64,000 bases of DNA from an uncultured Faecalibacterium sp. (GCA_934511465.1 CAKSWG010000006.1:1-64000), one strand, 5' to 3'. Positions 42,781 to 52,458 are shown, counted from the first letter of the stretch. Notes: generated by a model from the sequence alone, not told the origin. Made by a program: numbers and translations.

Positions 42781-43728
42781 ATGCTTACCATAACCGTGGC
42801 GCAGGATGGCAGCGGCGATTTTGCTTCGGTGTCCGAAGCAGTGCTGGCCGTGCCCAATAACTATATGGCGAAAATCTACATCGGGCCGGGTACGTACCGG
42901 GAAAAGCTGGTCTGCGAAAAACAGGATATCACCCTGATCGGCGCAGGCATGGACAGCACCCGCATCGTGTGGGGCGATGGCGGCAGGCTGCCGCATCCGG
43001 ACGGCAGGCCCACCCACACCTTCCGCAGCTATACCGCTTTTTTCCGGGGGATAGAACTGCGGGTGCAGGGTCTGACCATTGAGAACGATGCCGGCCCCGG
43101 GGCCAAAGTGGGGCAGGCCGTGGCGGCTTATGTGGACTGCTCCAATACCGTCTTTGAGAACGTGCGGCTGCTGGGCAATCAGGATACGCTGTTCTGCGCC
43201 CCGCTGCCGGAAAAAGAGCGCGAGAAGGACGGCTTCCTTGGCCCGGGCCTTTTTGCGCCCCGCCGCCCGACGGCCCAGTATTACCGGAACTGCGAGATCG
43301 CAGGCGATATCGATTTTATCTTTGGCGGTGCGGACGCCCTGTTTGAACAGTGCACCATCCGCACTGTGAACAACCACCTGCCTGCAAGCTACGTCACGGC
43401 ACCGTCCGGCAGCGCCGATGGCATCGGCTTTGTGTTCTGGGACTGCGACTTTGTCTCGGACAACTGCCCGGCGGGCACCGTGTTTCTGGGCAGGCCGTGG
43501 CGGCCCACCGGTAAAACGGCCGTGCTGGACTGCCGCCTTGGCGCACACATTGCGCCGGAGGGCTTTTCCGCATGGCAGAGCCGCACCGACTCGGCCCTTG
43601 CCTGCTTTGCAGAAGCGGGCAGCACCGGCGAGGGCACCGCACAGCGCGGCGCGTGGGTGAAGCAGCTGGACAGCGTACAGGCTGCCGCACTGCTCAAAAC
43701 TGCACGGAAAATATGCAGACCGGAATAA
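42781..43728 (+). CDS. Pectinesterase (carbohydrate esterase family 8), without signal peptide
   Basis: Removes methyl esters from homogalacturonan. The 315-aa right-handed beta-helix enzyme has AVPNNYMAKIYIGPGTYREK at the start, GNQDTLFC (catalytic region 1), AGDIDFIFGGADALFE (about 173-188, with the two catalytic Asp) and VFLGRPWRPTGKT (about 234). There is no signal peptide: the protein opens MLTITVAQDGSGDFASV, directly the mature fold. It probably acts in the cytosol on imported oligogalacturonides. GGGAGGG is about 6 nt before the ATG. Confidence 0.93.
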   Translation: MLTITVAQDGSGDFASVSEAVLAVPNNYMAKIYIGPGTYREKLVCEKQDITLIGAGMDSTRIVWGDGGRLPHPDGRPTHTFRSYTAFFRGIELRVQGLTIENDAGPGAKVGQAVAAYVDCSNTVFENVRLLGNQDTLFCAPLPEKEREKDGFLGPGLFAPRRPTAQYYRNCEIAGDIDFIFGGADALFEQCTIRTVNNHLPASYVTAPSGSADGIGFVFWDCDFVSDNCPAGTVFLGRPWRPTGKTAVLDCRLGAHIAPEGFSAWQSRTDSALACFAEAGSTGEGTAQRGAWVKQLDSVQAAALLKTARKICRPE

Positions 43729-43764
43729 AATGATGAAATATAAAAAGATGTATAAGGATATGCT

Positions 43765-43926
43765 ATGAAAAAACTGCCGAATTCTGTCAAATGGCTCATC
43801 ATTCTGGTGGTGCTGGCCGCAATGGGTGCGATGATGTGGGCCGTGAACGACCGCGCTTCCCGGGTGGAGATGCCCGCACCGGACAATACATTCGGGATCT
43901 ACCGCACGGCGGATTCCGGTACGTAA
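43765..43926 (+). CDS. Small single-span membrane protein (53 aa)
   Basis: ATG 43765 has AAGGA about 6 nt upstream and starts 36 nt after the pectinesterase stop. The product begins MKKLPNSVKWLIILVVLAAM, with a span at about 9-27 followed by a short outer tail (NDRASRVEMPAPDNTFGIYR). No family recognised. It is short enough for most gene callers to miss. The clear span and ribosome site support it. Confidence 0.6.
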   Translation: MKKLPNSVKWLIILVVLAAMGAMMWAVNDRASRVEMPAPDNTFGIYRTADSGT

Positions 43927-43927
43927 A

Positions 43928-43966
43928 GAAAAAGCGGCATTCGGAAGCGCAGTGTGCTTCGCTTTT
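43928..43966 (+). terminator. Possible terminator after the small membrane gene
   Basis: AAAAAGCG(n7)GAAGC, loop, GCTTCGCTTTTTT. One side has a 7-nt bulge, but the T-run is good. Confidence 0.5.
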
Positions 43967-44023
43967 TTGCACCATTGCCAAAAATCCTGCATAAAATTCG
44001 GCGCAGGATGTGGCGGCCGGCTC

Positions 44024-44052
44024 TTGCCAAGAAGCGCAAAAACTGGTATATT
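44024..44052 (+). promoter_or_regulatory. Promoter of the riboswitch transcript
   Basis: TTGCCA (44024-44029), 17 bp, TATATT (44047-44052). Transcription would begin near 44059, right before the aptamer. Confidence 0.7.
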
Positions 44053-44065
44053 CTGGGTATAGATA

Positions 44066-44145
44066 TCATTGGCAGATCCGCTGCAAGGCGGGGATGCAAA
44101 GCGACAGGGGCCAGCCTGCAAAGGTTCGAGCCAGCCGGCTGCAAG
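44066..44145 (+). ncRNA. Candidate cyclic-di-GMP-I (GEMM-I) riboswitch aptamer
   Basis: The order of conserved parts is GGCAGA, hairpin CCGCT-GCAA-GGCGG (44078-44091, GNRA loop), GATGCAAAGC (44093-44102), ACAGGGGCC, hairpin AGCCT-GCAA-AGGTT (44113-44126, second GNRA loop) and AGCCGGCTGC (44133-44142), which pairs back with GGCAG. GEMM-I reads GGCAAA, GNRA hairpin, GACGCAAAGC, hairpin, AGCCGGGUUGCC with nearly the same spacing. Changes from consensus are GAC to GAT and GGCAAA to GGCAGA. The promoter ends 7 nt before it. Ligand binding is inferred from this match. Confidence 0.72.
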
Positions 44146-44157
44146 CCGCCGGCCCAT

Positions 44158-44216
44158 TGGACCGGTGCTTCTCAGGGCTGCTTTGCGTTGGAACTGCCAA
44201 AGCAAAGGAGAACCGG
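44158..44216 (+). promoter_or_regulatory. Hairpin that sequesters a ribosome binding site (riboswitch expression platform candidate)
   Basis: CCGG(n3)TTCTC (44162-44173) pairs with GAGAACCGG (44208-44216), and CTTTGC (44081+100, i.e. 44181-44186) pairs with GCAAAG (44202-44207). The ribosome site AAAGGAG (44204-44210) is fully inside the stem. Confidence 0.6.
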
Positions 44217-44218
44217 CT

Positions 44219-44308
44219 GTGAAAAAGGGCTTGACAACGTGCGCTTTTGCGGACATGCTTAAAGAGCAGAGCAGAGCAGAGCAGAGCAGAGCAGAGCAGA
44301 GTAAGTGA
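44219..44308 (+). CDS. Tiny reading frame (29 aa) ending in a pentanucleotide repeat
   Basis: GTG at 44219 lies 8 nt after AAAGGAG, which is buried in the hairpin above. The product opens MKKGLTTCAFADML and ends KEQSRAEQSRAEQSK, the last part encoded by the GAGCA tandem repeat. A gain of one unit would open a longer frame running into the terminator; a loss would stop translation at once. Whether it is translated is uncertain; it may be a leader peptide for regulation. Confidence 0.35.
   Translation: MKKGLTTCAFADMLKEQSRAEQSRAEQSK
44264..44301. repeat. GAGCA tandem repeat, 7.6 units
   Basis: Seven perfect GAGCA units and a final GAG, 38 bp with no interruption. Five is not a multiple of three, so copy-number change shifts the frame. 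Confidence 0.95.
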
Positions 44309-44362
44309 AACTCTGCCCGTTTGTGGTGCGTCCATTTCTGGCTGGGTAAATAACTATTGCAA

Positions 44363-44414
44363 AAAAAGACGCTGTTCCGGCGTGGTGAAAACCATGCCGG
44401 GGCAGCGTCTTTTT
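44363..44414 (+). terminator. Strong terminator ending the riboswitch transcript
   Basis: AAAAAGACGCTG(tt)CCGGC, loop, GCCGG(gg)CAGCGTCTTTTT. It lies 65 bp before the surface-protein gene. Confidence 0.9.
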
Positions 44415-44479
44415 GCGTTTTGAGCCGGAAATTGGGGCCGGACAAAACGAAAATATTATACAAACAGGAGGATAAAACG

Positions 44480-46048
44480 ATGAAAAAACGAATCGTAGCA
44501 ATGTTTCTGGCTGTCTGCTTTATCGTGACATTGCTGCCAACGGCTGCGTTTGCGGCGGAGAAAGAAACGGATACCATGACGGGTTTCTGCGGTGCAGATG
44601 CATCTTATGAAGCTCAGACCTATAACTTTGCTTCTAGTGGGTATACCTGTACAGGTACATACTATAGTAATGCAATTTGGAAGTTGACTCCGAATGCAAC
44701 AGGCTATACGCTATCAATATCCGGAACGGGAGAAATCGGTGATTTTAATGAAAATGATACCTGGTCGTATAATAGACCATGGCACTATGTGCTAGCAAAA
44801 AAAGAATCTAAGCCCGTTTCAGATAGCCGTAACATGATTACCAAAATCGAAATCAGTGATGGTATTACTAAGATTGGTTCACATACATTTGAGGCATATG
44901 AGAATGTCACATCTATTGTTCTTCCGGAAAGTGTAACAGAGATAGGAGATTATGCTTTTAATTACTGTAAAGGGATTCAAACCGTTAAGTTTCCGTCAGA
45001 CTTAAAGACACTTGGTAAAGTTGCATTTAGCGATTCTGGATTGACTTCTGTTGTATTTCCTGCATCTTTGGAAGTAATAGGAGACAAGGCGTTTAAAGCC
45101 TGCGATTCCATGTATGCTGTTGATGCTACAAATGTAAAAGCGTCGGCTTCCTATGGAATAGATGTATTTGTCAACATGAATATTCCCAATGTTATTTACG
45201 TGAAAGATGCTGGGCAAAATGGCAGTATTATGACAAGCAACAGAACGGCGGGTGCAGTAACCAACGGCGGCACCTTTGACGCTGACACCGAATTTGAAGA
45301 AGGTACTCTTGCAACGCCGAAAAAGGAAGGCTTCAAGTTCAACGGCTGGTATAAAGATGCCAATTTCAGCGGTCAACCGGTAGAAACTGTCGAGGCTGGC
45401 AATACTTACTACGCAAAATATAGAAAAAAAGCCAGGAACGGCATCACCATTGTGGACGAAGAGGGCGCGAGGATCGGAACACTGCCCAATGCCGATGAAG
45501 ACAGCACGGTCAAACTGCCCAACACCTTTGACGGCATCCCGGAGGGCAAGATCGTGTCCAGCTGGGAAGTTGTGGAGCCGCAGGGTCTGACCATTGAAAA
45601 CAACAGCTTTAAGATGCCTGTTCAGAGAGTGACGCTGCGTGCCATTCTGGCCGATAAGCCCGCAGAGGAAGAGCCCGGCCAGACCGTTTCCGGCGGCGAC
45701 GACGGTGCTGCTACCGCCGCTGTCATTCTGGGCGGTGCGGCCATTGGCGCTGTGACCTATGCAGTGGGCACCCAGATCTGGATGGAGACCCACCTGCCGG
45801 ATGGCGTCATTCCCACCAGCCGTGAACAGCTGGCCCTGATGCTGTGGAATGCCGCAGGCAGGCCCCAGCCCACCGGAACCGCTTTGTATGCCGACATCAG
45901 CGCCGAAGCCGCGGACACCCAGCTGGCTGCACGCTGGTGTGTGGAGCAGGGCCTGATGAAGGACTACGGCGAGAGCTTCAAGCCCGGCAAGTACACCTTC
46001 CGCTGGCAGGTCATCAAGGCGTGGAACCGGGTGCAGAAAACGAACTGA
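44480..46048 (+). CDS. Secreted leucine-rich-repeat surface protein (BspA-like) with SLH-like end
   Basis: A 522-aa protein. Signal peptide MKKRIVAMFLAVCFIVTLLP with cleavage near AFA-AE. Residues about 110-250 hold LRR_5/BspA-type repeats (ITKIGSHTFEAYENVTSIVL, VTEIGDYAFNYCKGIQTVKF, LKTLGKVAFSDSGLTSVVF). A Listeria-Bacteroides-type repeat follows (GFKFNGWYKDANFSGQPVET). A hydrophobic stretch (TAAVILGGAAIGAVTYAV) precedes a C-terminal SLH-like module (REQLALMLWNAAGRPQPTGT, LAARWCVEQGLMKDYGESF). Such proteins bind host or other bacteria. The LRR part is AT-rich and the last 800 bp are GC-rich, so the gene looks mosaic. AGGAGG is 8 nt before ATG. Confidence 0.85.
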   Translation: MKKRIVAMFLAVCFIVTLLPTAAFAAEKETDTMTGFCGADASYEAQTYNFASSGYTCTGTYYSNAIWKLTPNATGYTLSISGTGEIGDFNENDTWSYNRPWHYVLAKKESKPVSDSRNMITKIEISDGITKIGSHTFEAYENVTSIVLPESVTEIGDYAFNYCKGIQTVKFPSDLKTLGKVAFSDSGLTSVVFPASLEVIGDKAFKACDSMYAVDATNVKASASYGIDVFVNMNIPNVIYVKDAGQNGSIMTSNRTAGAVTNGGTFDADTEFEEGTLATPKKEGFKFNGWYKDANFSGQPVETVEAGNTYYAKYRKKARNGITIVDEEGARIGTLPNADEDSTVKLPNTFDGIPEGKIVSSWEVVEPQGLTIENNSFKMPVQRVTLRAILADKPAEEEPGQTVSGGDDGAATAAVILGGAAIGAVTYAVGTQIWMETHLPDGVIPTSREQLALMLWNAAGRPQPTGTALYADISAEAADTQLAARWCVEQGLMKDYGESFKPGKYTFRWQVIKAWNRVQKTN

Positions 46049-46076
46049 CACCCTGCCTATCAGAAAAACAGCTTTG

Positions 46077-46115
46077 AAAAAGGGGCTGCTGCACAAGTGT
46101 GCGGCAGCCCCTTTT
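46077..46115. terminator. Bidirectional terminator between surface-protein and kinase genes
   Basis: AAAAAGGGGCTGC, loop, GCGGCAGCCCCTTTT between convergent genes. Confidence 0.88.
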
Positions 46116-46124
46116 GTGATGGCT

Positions 46125-47645
46125 CTATTCCTGTACGGTCTTTTCGTTGGCGGGCAGGTCGTTCATGATGAACCAAAAGGTGGTGCCCATGCCGATGGCG
46201 CTCTGCACGCCAAAGCGGAAGCCGTGCTGCTGGAAGATGGCTTTTGTGATGGAAAGGCCCAGCCCTGTGCCCTGCTTGCCGGAGTCGGAGCGGGAGCGGT
46301 AGTACCGGTCAAAGATGTAGGGCAGGTCGTCGGCAGAGATGCCGGGGCCGTGGTCCTCCACTTCCACCCGCACGCCCTCGGTGCAGCGCTGTGCCCGCAG
46401 GATGAAGATGCCATCCTTGCCAATGTGGTGCATGGCGTTGCCCAAAAGGTTGTGCAGCGCGCGCTGCATCATGTCCGGGTCGGCGTAGACCGGCAGCTCC
46501 TCGTCCGGCAGCTCCAGCTTGAGCTGCCAGCCGTTCTGGGCGCAGATGGCGTCGTAGCGCTCGCTCACCTCGTCGCACAGCTGCGCCATGTCAAAGTTCA
46601 CACGCTCGCACTTGGCCGCGCCGCTTGTCACCTTGCTCAGCTCCATCACGCTGGACACCAGCGCGGTCAGGCGGTCGGTCTCGTCCACAATGATGTTCAT
46701 CTGCTCGTCGCGGTGGGCCTTGTCGTCACCGGTGATGTCGCGCACCGTTTCGGCGTAGCCCTTGATGAGGGTCAGCGGGGTGCGCAGGTCGTGGGAGACA
46801 TTGGCCAGCAGGTCGCGCTGCATCTGCGAAGCATGCTGCACCTCGTTGGCCATGTGGTTGAAGTCCCGCGCCAGATCGCCCAGCTCATCGCTGCGGCGGG
46901 TGTCCACATGCACAGCGTAGTTGCCCATGGCCATCTGCCGTGCCGCGCTGGAAAGCTGGCGCAGCGGCTTTGTGAACCACTCGCTGAACAGCCACCCCGC
47001 CGTCATGGCAAAGGCAAAGATCACGGCGGCCGCCATGGGCAGCACGGTGCTCAACACCTTGCCGGCCTCGGCCACATGCACAAGGCTGGTCGTCACCAGC
47101 ACGGTGTACTCGCCGCCGGAGGTGTTGCGCCCCACCAGCAGCTGCGCCGAGCCGGACAGCCGCGGCGGGTTGAGCGTTTGCACAAAGCCGCCTGTGGTGC
47201 GGCATTTTTTGCGCATGGCCACGGCGGTGGACACCACCATGTCGTTGTTGGAAGAATCTGACAGCAGCGTTTCGTGCAGGTTGCAATAGGACTGGTTCTC
47301 GATTTTGTAAATGGTGCGCATGGTGGTATCGGAGATATCCACACAGAAGCTGTTCAGGGAACCGCTGGCGTACAGCTGGGTGGCCAGACGGTCAAAGAAC
47401 TGGGTGTTCACCGTAAGATGCCCAAACGACCATGCCGAAAGGGTCTGGCCTTCGGCCAGCGCCCGGTCCAGATCGGCGGTGATGGCTTCGGCCTGCGTGG
47501 TCAGCTGCTTTTCGATGTGCTTTGTGTACAGCGGTTCCAGCAGCTGGGTGGACAAAAACCACACCAGTGCCAGCAGGAACAGGCAGATACAGCACAAGAA
47601 CCACATCAGCTGTCCGCGGATGCCGGGGGAGTGATGGTGCCGCAT
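46125..47645 (-). CDS. Sensor histidine kinase of a two-component system
   Basis: A 506-aa membrane kinase. Span 1 (FLCCICLFLLALVWFLST, about 15-33), an extracytoplasmic sensor region (about 35-190), span 2 (VLPMAAAVIFAFAMTAGWLF), then HAMP (FTKPLRQLSSAARQMAMGNY), HisKA with the phospho-His in NVSHDLRTPLTLIKG (about 285), and HATPase_c with N box LLGNAMHHIGKD, G1 VEDHGPGIS and G2 GKQGTGLGLSI. Ligand unknown. It lies 18 nt after the response-regulator gene, forming an operon. All kinase boxes are intact. Confidence 0.95.
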   Translation of the reverse strand: MRHHHSPGIRGQLMWFLCCICLFLLALVWFLSTQLLEPLYTKHIEKQLTTQAEAITADLDRALAEGQTLSAWSFGHLTVNTQFFDRLATQLYASGSLNSFCVDISDTTMRTIYKIENQSYCNLHETLLSDSSNNDMVVSTAVAMRKKCRTTGGFVQTLNPPRLSGSAQLLVGRNTSGGEYTVLVTTSLVHVAEAGKVLSTVLPMAAAVIFAFAMTAGWLFSEWFTKPLRQLSSAARQMAMGNYAVHVDTRRSDELGDLARDFNHMANEVQHASQMQRDLLANVSHDLRTPLTLIKGYAETVRDITGDDKAHRDEQMNIIVDETDRLTALVSSVMELSKVTSGAAKCERVNFDMAQLCDEVSERYDAICAQNGWQLKLELPDEELPVYADPDMMQRALHNLLGNAMHHIGKDGIFILRAQRCTEGVRVEVEDHGPGISADDLPYIFDRYYRSRSDSGKQGTGLGLSITKAIFQQHGFRFGVQSAIGMGTTFWFIMNDLPANEKTVQE

Positions 47646-47663
47646 GAAACCTCCACTCCTTTA

Positions 47664-48350
47664 TCAGCGCGCTGCGTCGGGGTCGAACTTATAGCCGATG
47701 CCCCACACAGTGGCAATGTAGCCGCGGCACTTGCCAAGGTGGCCCCGCAGCATTTTTACGTGGGTGTCCACGGTGCGGTCCTCGCCAAAGTAGTCGTAGT
47801 TCCACACCTTCTGCAAAATTTTCTCGCGGCTGAGGGCGATGCCTTTGTTGGAGGCAAGGAACACCAGCAGGTCGAACTCTTTGGGCGTCAGGGCCACGTC
47901 CTCGCCGGAAACGCGCACCGTGTGGCTGGCCGTGTCGATGGTCAGCTCGCCAAAGGTCATGGTGTCGGAAGCGGCGGCGGGCTTTGGCATGGTGCGGTTC
48001 AGCACGGCCTTTACGCGGGCCACCAGCTCGCGCGGCGAGAAGGGCTTGACCACATAATCATCGGCGCCGCCCTCAAGGCCCGCCAGCTTGTCGTACTCCT
48101 CGCCGCGGGCGGTGAGGATGATCACCGGTGTGTTGATGTGGCGGGCGCGCATCTCGCGCAGGCAGGTCATGCCGTCCATAAACGGCATCATCAGGTCCAG
48201 AATGACAAGGTCGAAGGCCCCGCCGGAAAGCTGGGTCAGCGCCGCAGTGCCGTCGGCGGCCTCTTCACATACGTAACCGGAATATTGTAAATGTTCGCGG
48301 ATCAGCTCGCGGATGCGCGGCTCATCGTCAACGATCAGGATCTTAGCCAT
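47664..48350 (-). CDS. OmpR/PhoB-family response regulator
   Basis: A 228-aa DNA-binding regulator, phosphorylated by the adjacent kinase. The receiver domain has DDE (8-10), phospho-acceptor Asp52 in LVILDLMMPFMDGM, Thr and Lys switch residues (IILTARGEE; VVKPFSPREL). The C-terminal winged helix has LTPKEFDLLVFLASNKGIAL and a VDTHVKMLRGHLGK recognition region. The start at 48350 (MAKILIVDDE) fits the family and has a purine-rich GGAAGGGGA upstream; an earlier in-frame ATG at 48404 would add a non-family tail. Confidence 0.95.
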   Translation of the reverse strand: MAKILIVDDEPRIRELIREHLQYSGYVCEEAADGTAALTQLSGGAFDLVILDLMMPFMDGMTCLREMRARHINTPVIILTARGEEYDKLAGLEGGADDYVVKPFSPRELVARVKAVLNRTMPKPAAASDTMTFGELTIDTASHTVRVSGEDVALTPKEFDLLVFLASNKGIALSREKILQKVWNYDYFGEDRTVDTHVKMLRGHLGKCRGYIATVWGIGYKFDPDAAR

Positions 48351-48534
48351 AATACAGTCCCCTTCCTCGAAAATAGACTTCTCATCCATCGTATCATACA
48401 GCAAGAATAGGAAAAAGCTGTGAAGTTTGCGTGAACGCTTTTCAAAAAAGCACGGGCGTACCCACTCTCAGTATACCACAGAAAACCAGCCCTGCACAGC
48501 CGCAGTTTCAAAGCGGATAAAACAGACAGTTTTA

Positions 48535-48563
48535 TTGAACAAAAGCGTGGAATATGATACTAT
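48535..48563 (+). promoter_or_regulatory. Promoter of the RpiR-family gene
   Basis: TTGAAC (48535-48540), 17 bp, TACTAT (48558-48563), about 47 bp before the ATG. Confidence 0.6.
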
Positions 48564-48610
48564 AACGATAAGATCTTTTGCCGGAAAACGGAATACAGGA
48601 GGGCGGGCTC

Positions 48611-49429
48611 ATGGGCATTCTGTACGACAGACTTCTGATCCTGCTGAACGAATCCAGCAGCGACTCCACCTTTTATCACATTGCGCTGGCCATGCTGCAA
48701 AATATGGAACTGCTGCACAGCCTTGCCATCAACGAGGTGGCGGACCTGTGCAGGGTATCCAAGTCCACCATTTCCAAGTTCATCCGGGCGCTGGGCTACG
48801 AGGACTACGCCGAGTTCCGGGAGGCAGCAAAGTTTCAGGATAACAAATACAAAAACCGCTTCAATTACATTGAGGATGTGATGGGCTACCTGAAAAACCA
48901 CACGCCGGAGCAGTATGCGGTGCAGATGGCACGGGATATCCGCACCACCGAAGCAGAACTGGACTGGACGGCCATCGACCGGCTGGTGGAGGACCTGATC
49001 CGGTATAAAAAGGTGTTTGCGCTGGGGATGATGTTTTCCGGTACGGCAGCCATGGATCTACAGATCAAGCTGGGCTACTGCGGCAAGTTCATCGTGGCAA
49101 CGCTGGACGATATCAAGCAGACCGGCAACATTGCCCGGGCAGATGCGGACACTTTGCTGATCGTGTTCAGCGATTCCGGCCAGTACCTGAACCGGTACGA
49201 TACCATCGATGATTTTTACCACAAGGACATCTTCAACACCACCAAGGCAAAGATCGTGCTCATCACCTCGGACGAAACGATGGCCCATGACCCCCGCGTG
49301 GCCTACAGCATCCTGTTCCGCCGCGGCGACGAGGTGCACACCCACCGCACGGCGTATCCGTTCATCAGCGATATGATCGCATGGCGCTACCGCGAGGCCA
49401 CCCGCAAAAAAACGGAAACACTGGTATAA
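48611..49429 (+). CDS. MurR/RpiR-family transcriptional regulator
   Basis: A 272-aa regulator. The N-terminal helix-turn-helix (ALAMLQNMELLHSLAINEVA, LCRVSKSTISKFIRALGYEDYAEF) is followed by a SIS sugar-phosphate-binding domain (about 110-250: VFALGMMFSGTAAMDLQIKL, LLIVFSDSGQYLN, AKIVLITSDE). It lies directly upstream of 6-phospho-beta-glucosidase and PTS genes, and in this family such a neighbour is usually the target, with a sugar phosphate as effector. AGGAGGG is 8 nt before ATG 48611. A strong terminator separates it from the operon. Confidence 0.93.
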   Translation: MGILYDRLLILLNESSSDSTFYHIALAMLQNMELLHSLAINEVADLCRVSKSTISKFIRALGYEDYAEFREAAKFQDNKYKNRFNYIEDVMGYLKNHTPEQYAVQMARDIRTTEAELDWTAIDRLVEDLIRYKKVFALGMMFSGTAAMDLQIKLGYCGKFIVATLDDIKQTGNIARADADTLLIVFSDSGQYLNRYDTIDDFYHKDIFNTTKAKIVLITSDETMAHDPRVAYSILFRRGDEVHTHRTAYPFISDMIAWRYREATRKKTETLV

Positions 49430-49437
49430 TGCACAAA

Positions 49438-49488
49438 CAAAAGCGCGTACATTCTGGCAAACTGCCGAATGTACGCGCTTTTTGTTTC
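49438..49488. terminator. Terminator after the RpiR-family gene
   Basis: AAAAGCGCGTACATT, 13-nt loop, GAATGTACGCGCTTTTTG, a perfect 15-bp stem. Confidence 0.92.
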
Positions 49489-49501
49489 CAAATTGCGAAA
49501 T

Positions 49502-49532
49502 TTGCCATGTATCCAACACGGACAAATATAAT
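49502..49532 (+). promoter_or_regulatory. Promoter of the beta-glucoside operon
   Basis: TTGCCA (49502-49507), 19 bp, TATAAT (49527-49532), 60 bp before ATG. The long spacer suggests that an activator or repressor matters. Confidence 0.55.
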
Positions 49533-49534
49533 AG

Positions 49535-51055
<1,521 letters not shown>

Positions 51056-51087
51056 AGGGATCATAAATAAAGCAAAGGAGAATCAAC

Positions 51088-52458
51088 ATGGCATTTGATG
51101 CAAAGAAAACGGCTGCGGAAGTGGTTCAGCTGGTGGGCGGCACCGAGAACATTTCCACTGTGGCACACTGCATGACCCGGCTGCGGTTCGTGGTCAAGGA
51201 TCTGAACAAGGCGGATCAGGAAGCACTGAAAAAGATCCCCGGCGTGCTGGGCGTGATCTACGCCGGCGGCCAGCTGATGGTGGTTTTGGGCAAGAACCTG
51301 CTGCCCGTGTATGAGGCGGTCGTGAAGGACTTTGACCTCAAGGAAGGTGCAGCCGTCAACGAGGATCTGGATGCGCCCAAGGAAAAGCAGCCCCTCACCG
51401 TGAAGAGCGCAGGTGTTGCAGTGCTGAACTACGTTTCCGCTGCCGTGGCGCCCATGATCACCGGTCTGGTGGCGGGCGGCATGCTCAAGGTGCTGCTGCT
51501 GCTCATCACGCTGGTGAACGCAGACTTCTCCGGCACCAGTACATACGCCCTGCTCAGCGGCGTTGCGGATGCGGCCTTCTACTTCATGCCCATCTTTGCT
51601 GCCTACGGCGCAGCCAAGAAGCTGGGCGGCACCCCCATCTACTCCATGATCTGTGCCGCAGCCCTGCTGCACGGCAAGTATACCGCGCTGGTGGCTGCCG
51701 GTGAGCCTGTTACCCTGCTGGGCCTCCCCGTGCGTCTGATGAGCTACTCCAGCTCCCTGCTGCCGGCGCTGCTGATCGCACTGTGCGCATACTATCTGGA
51801 AAAGTTCTTCAACAAGATCGTTCCGGGCATCTTCAAGTCCCTGCTGGTGGGCCTGTGCACCGTTACCGTCACCTCCATTCTGGGCTTCACCGTGCTGGCT
51901 CCTCTGGGCGGCTATTTGGGCAACTATCTGGCTGTCGTGTTCGGCTTCCTGGGCGATAAGATCGGCTTTATCACCGTTGGCCTGCTGGCCGCCTGCCTGC
52001 CTTGGCTGGTCATGACCGGTATGCATCTGGGTCTGGTACCCTTCATGACACAGGCTCTGACCAACCCCGGTTACGATGCTGTGTTCCGTCCCGCGTTCAT
52101 TCTGCACAACATGGCAGAAGGCGGTGCCTGCATCGGCGTGGCCCTGCGCACCAAGAACGCTGAGAAGCGTGCCGAAGCGCTGTCCATCGCATTCGGCTGC
52201 ATCGTGGCCGGTGTCACCGAGCCCGCTATTTACGGCATCAACCTGCCCCGCAAGAAGCCCATGTACGGCGTGATGGCCGGCGGCGCTGTGGGCGGCGTCG
52301 TGGCCGGTCTGCTGGGCGCTAAGGCTTACGTGATGGGCTACTCCACCGTGCTGGCCCTGCCCATCTTCCAAGATACCATCATCGCCATGAGCATCGCCAT
52401 CGTGACTGCCATCGTGGTGGCTGCCATTGTGACCTACGTGCTGGGCTTTGAGGAATAA
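51088..52458 (+). CDS. PTS beta-glucoside transporter subunit IIBC (no IIA)
   Basis: Takes up and phosphorylates a beta-glucoside. The 456-aa protein has an N-terminal IIB domain (about 1-85) with the phospho-Cys28 in TVAHCMTRLRFVVKDL, a linker, then a IIC domain of about ten spans (YVSAAVAPMITGLVAGGML, through AGVTEPAIYGINLPRKKPM, the IIC substrate-site GxTEP). Unlike BglP it has no C-terminal IIA, so it must borrow IIA from elsewhere. AAAGGAGA is about 6 nt upstream. Cotranscribed with the 6-phospho-beta-glucosidase. Confidence 0.94.
   Translation: MAFDAKKTAAEVVQLVGGTENISTVAHCMTRLRFVVKDLNKADQEALKKIPGVLGVIYAGGQLMVVLGKNLLPVYEAVVKDFDLKEGAAVNEDLDAPKEKQPLTVKSAGVAVLNYVSAAVAPMITGLVAGGMLKVLLLLITLVNADFSGTSTYALLSGVADAAFYFMPIFAAYGAAKKLGGTPIYSMICAAALLHGKYTALVAAGEPVTLLGLPVRLMSYSSSLLPALLIALCAYYLEKFFNKIVPGIFKSLLVGLCTVTVTSILGFTVLAPLGGYLGNYLAVVFGFLGDKIGFITVGLLAACLPWLVMTGMHLGLVPFMTQALTNPGYDAVFRPAFILHNMAEGGACIGVALRTKNAEKRAEALSIAFGCIVAGVTEPAIYGINLPRKKPMYGVMAGGAVGGVVAGLLGAKAYVMGYSTVLALPIFQDTIIAMSIAIVTAIVVAAIVTYVLGFEE

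Noticed and set aside
44264..44301. Possible CRISPR array
   Set aside because: The repeat unit is 5 bp with no spacers; no cas genes in the window.
42703..44577. Minus-strand frame of 624 codons including repeated Leu-Cys-Ser-Ala
   Set aside because: The repeat comes from the GAGCA tandem tract and the rest is antisense to pectinesterase.
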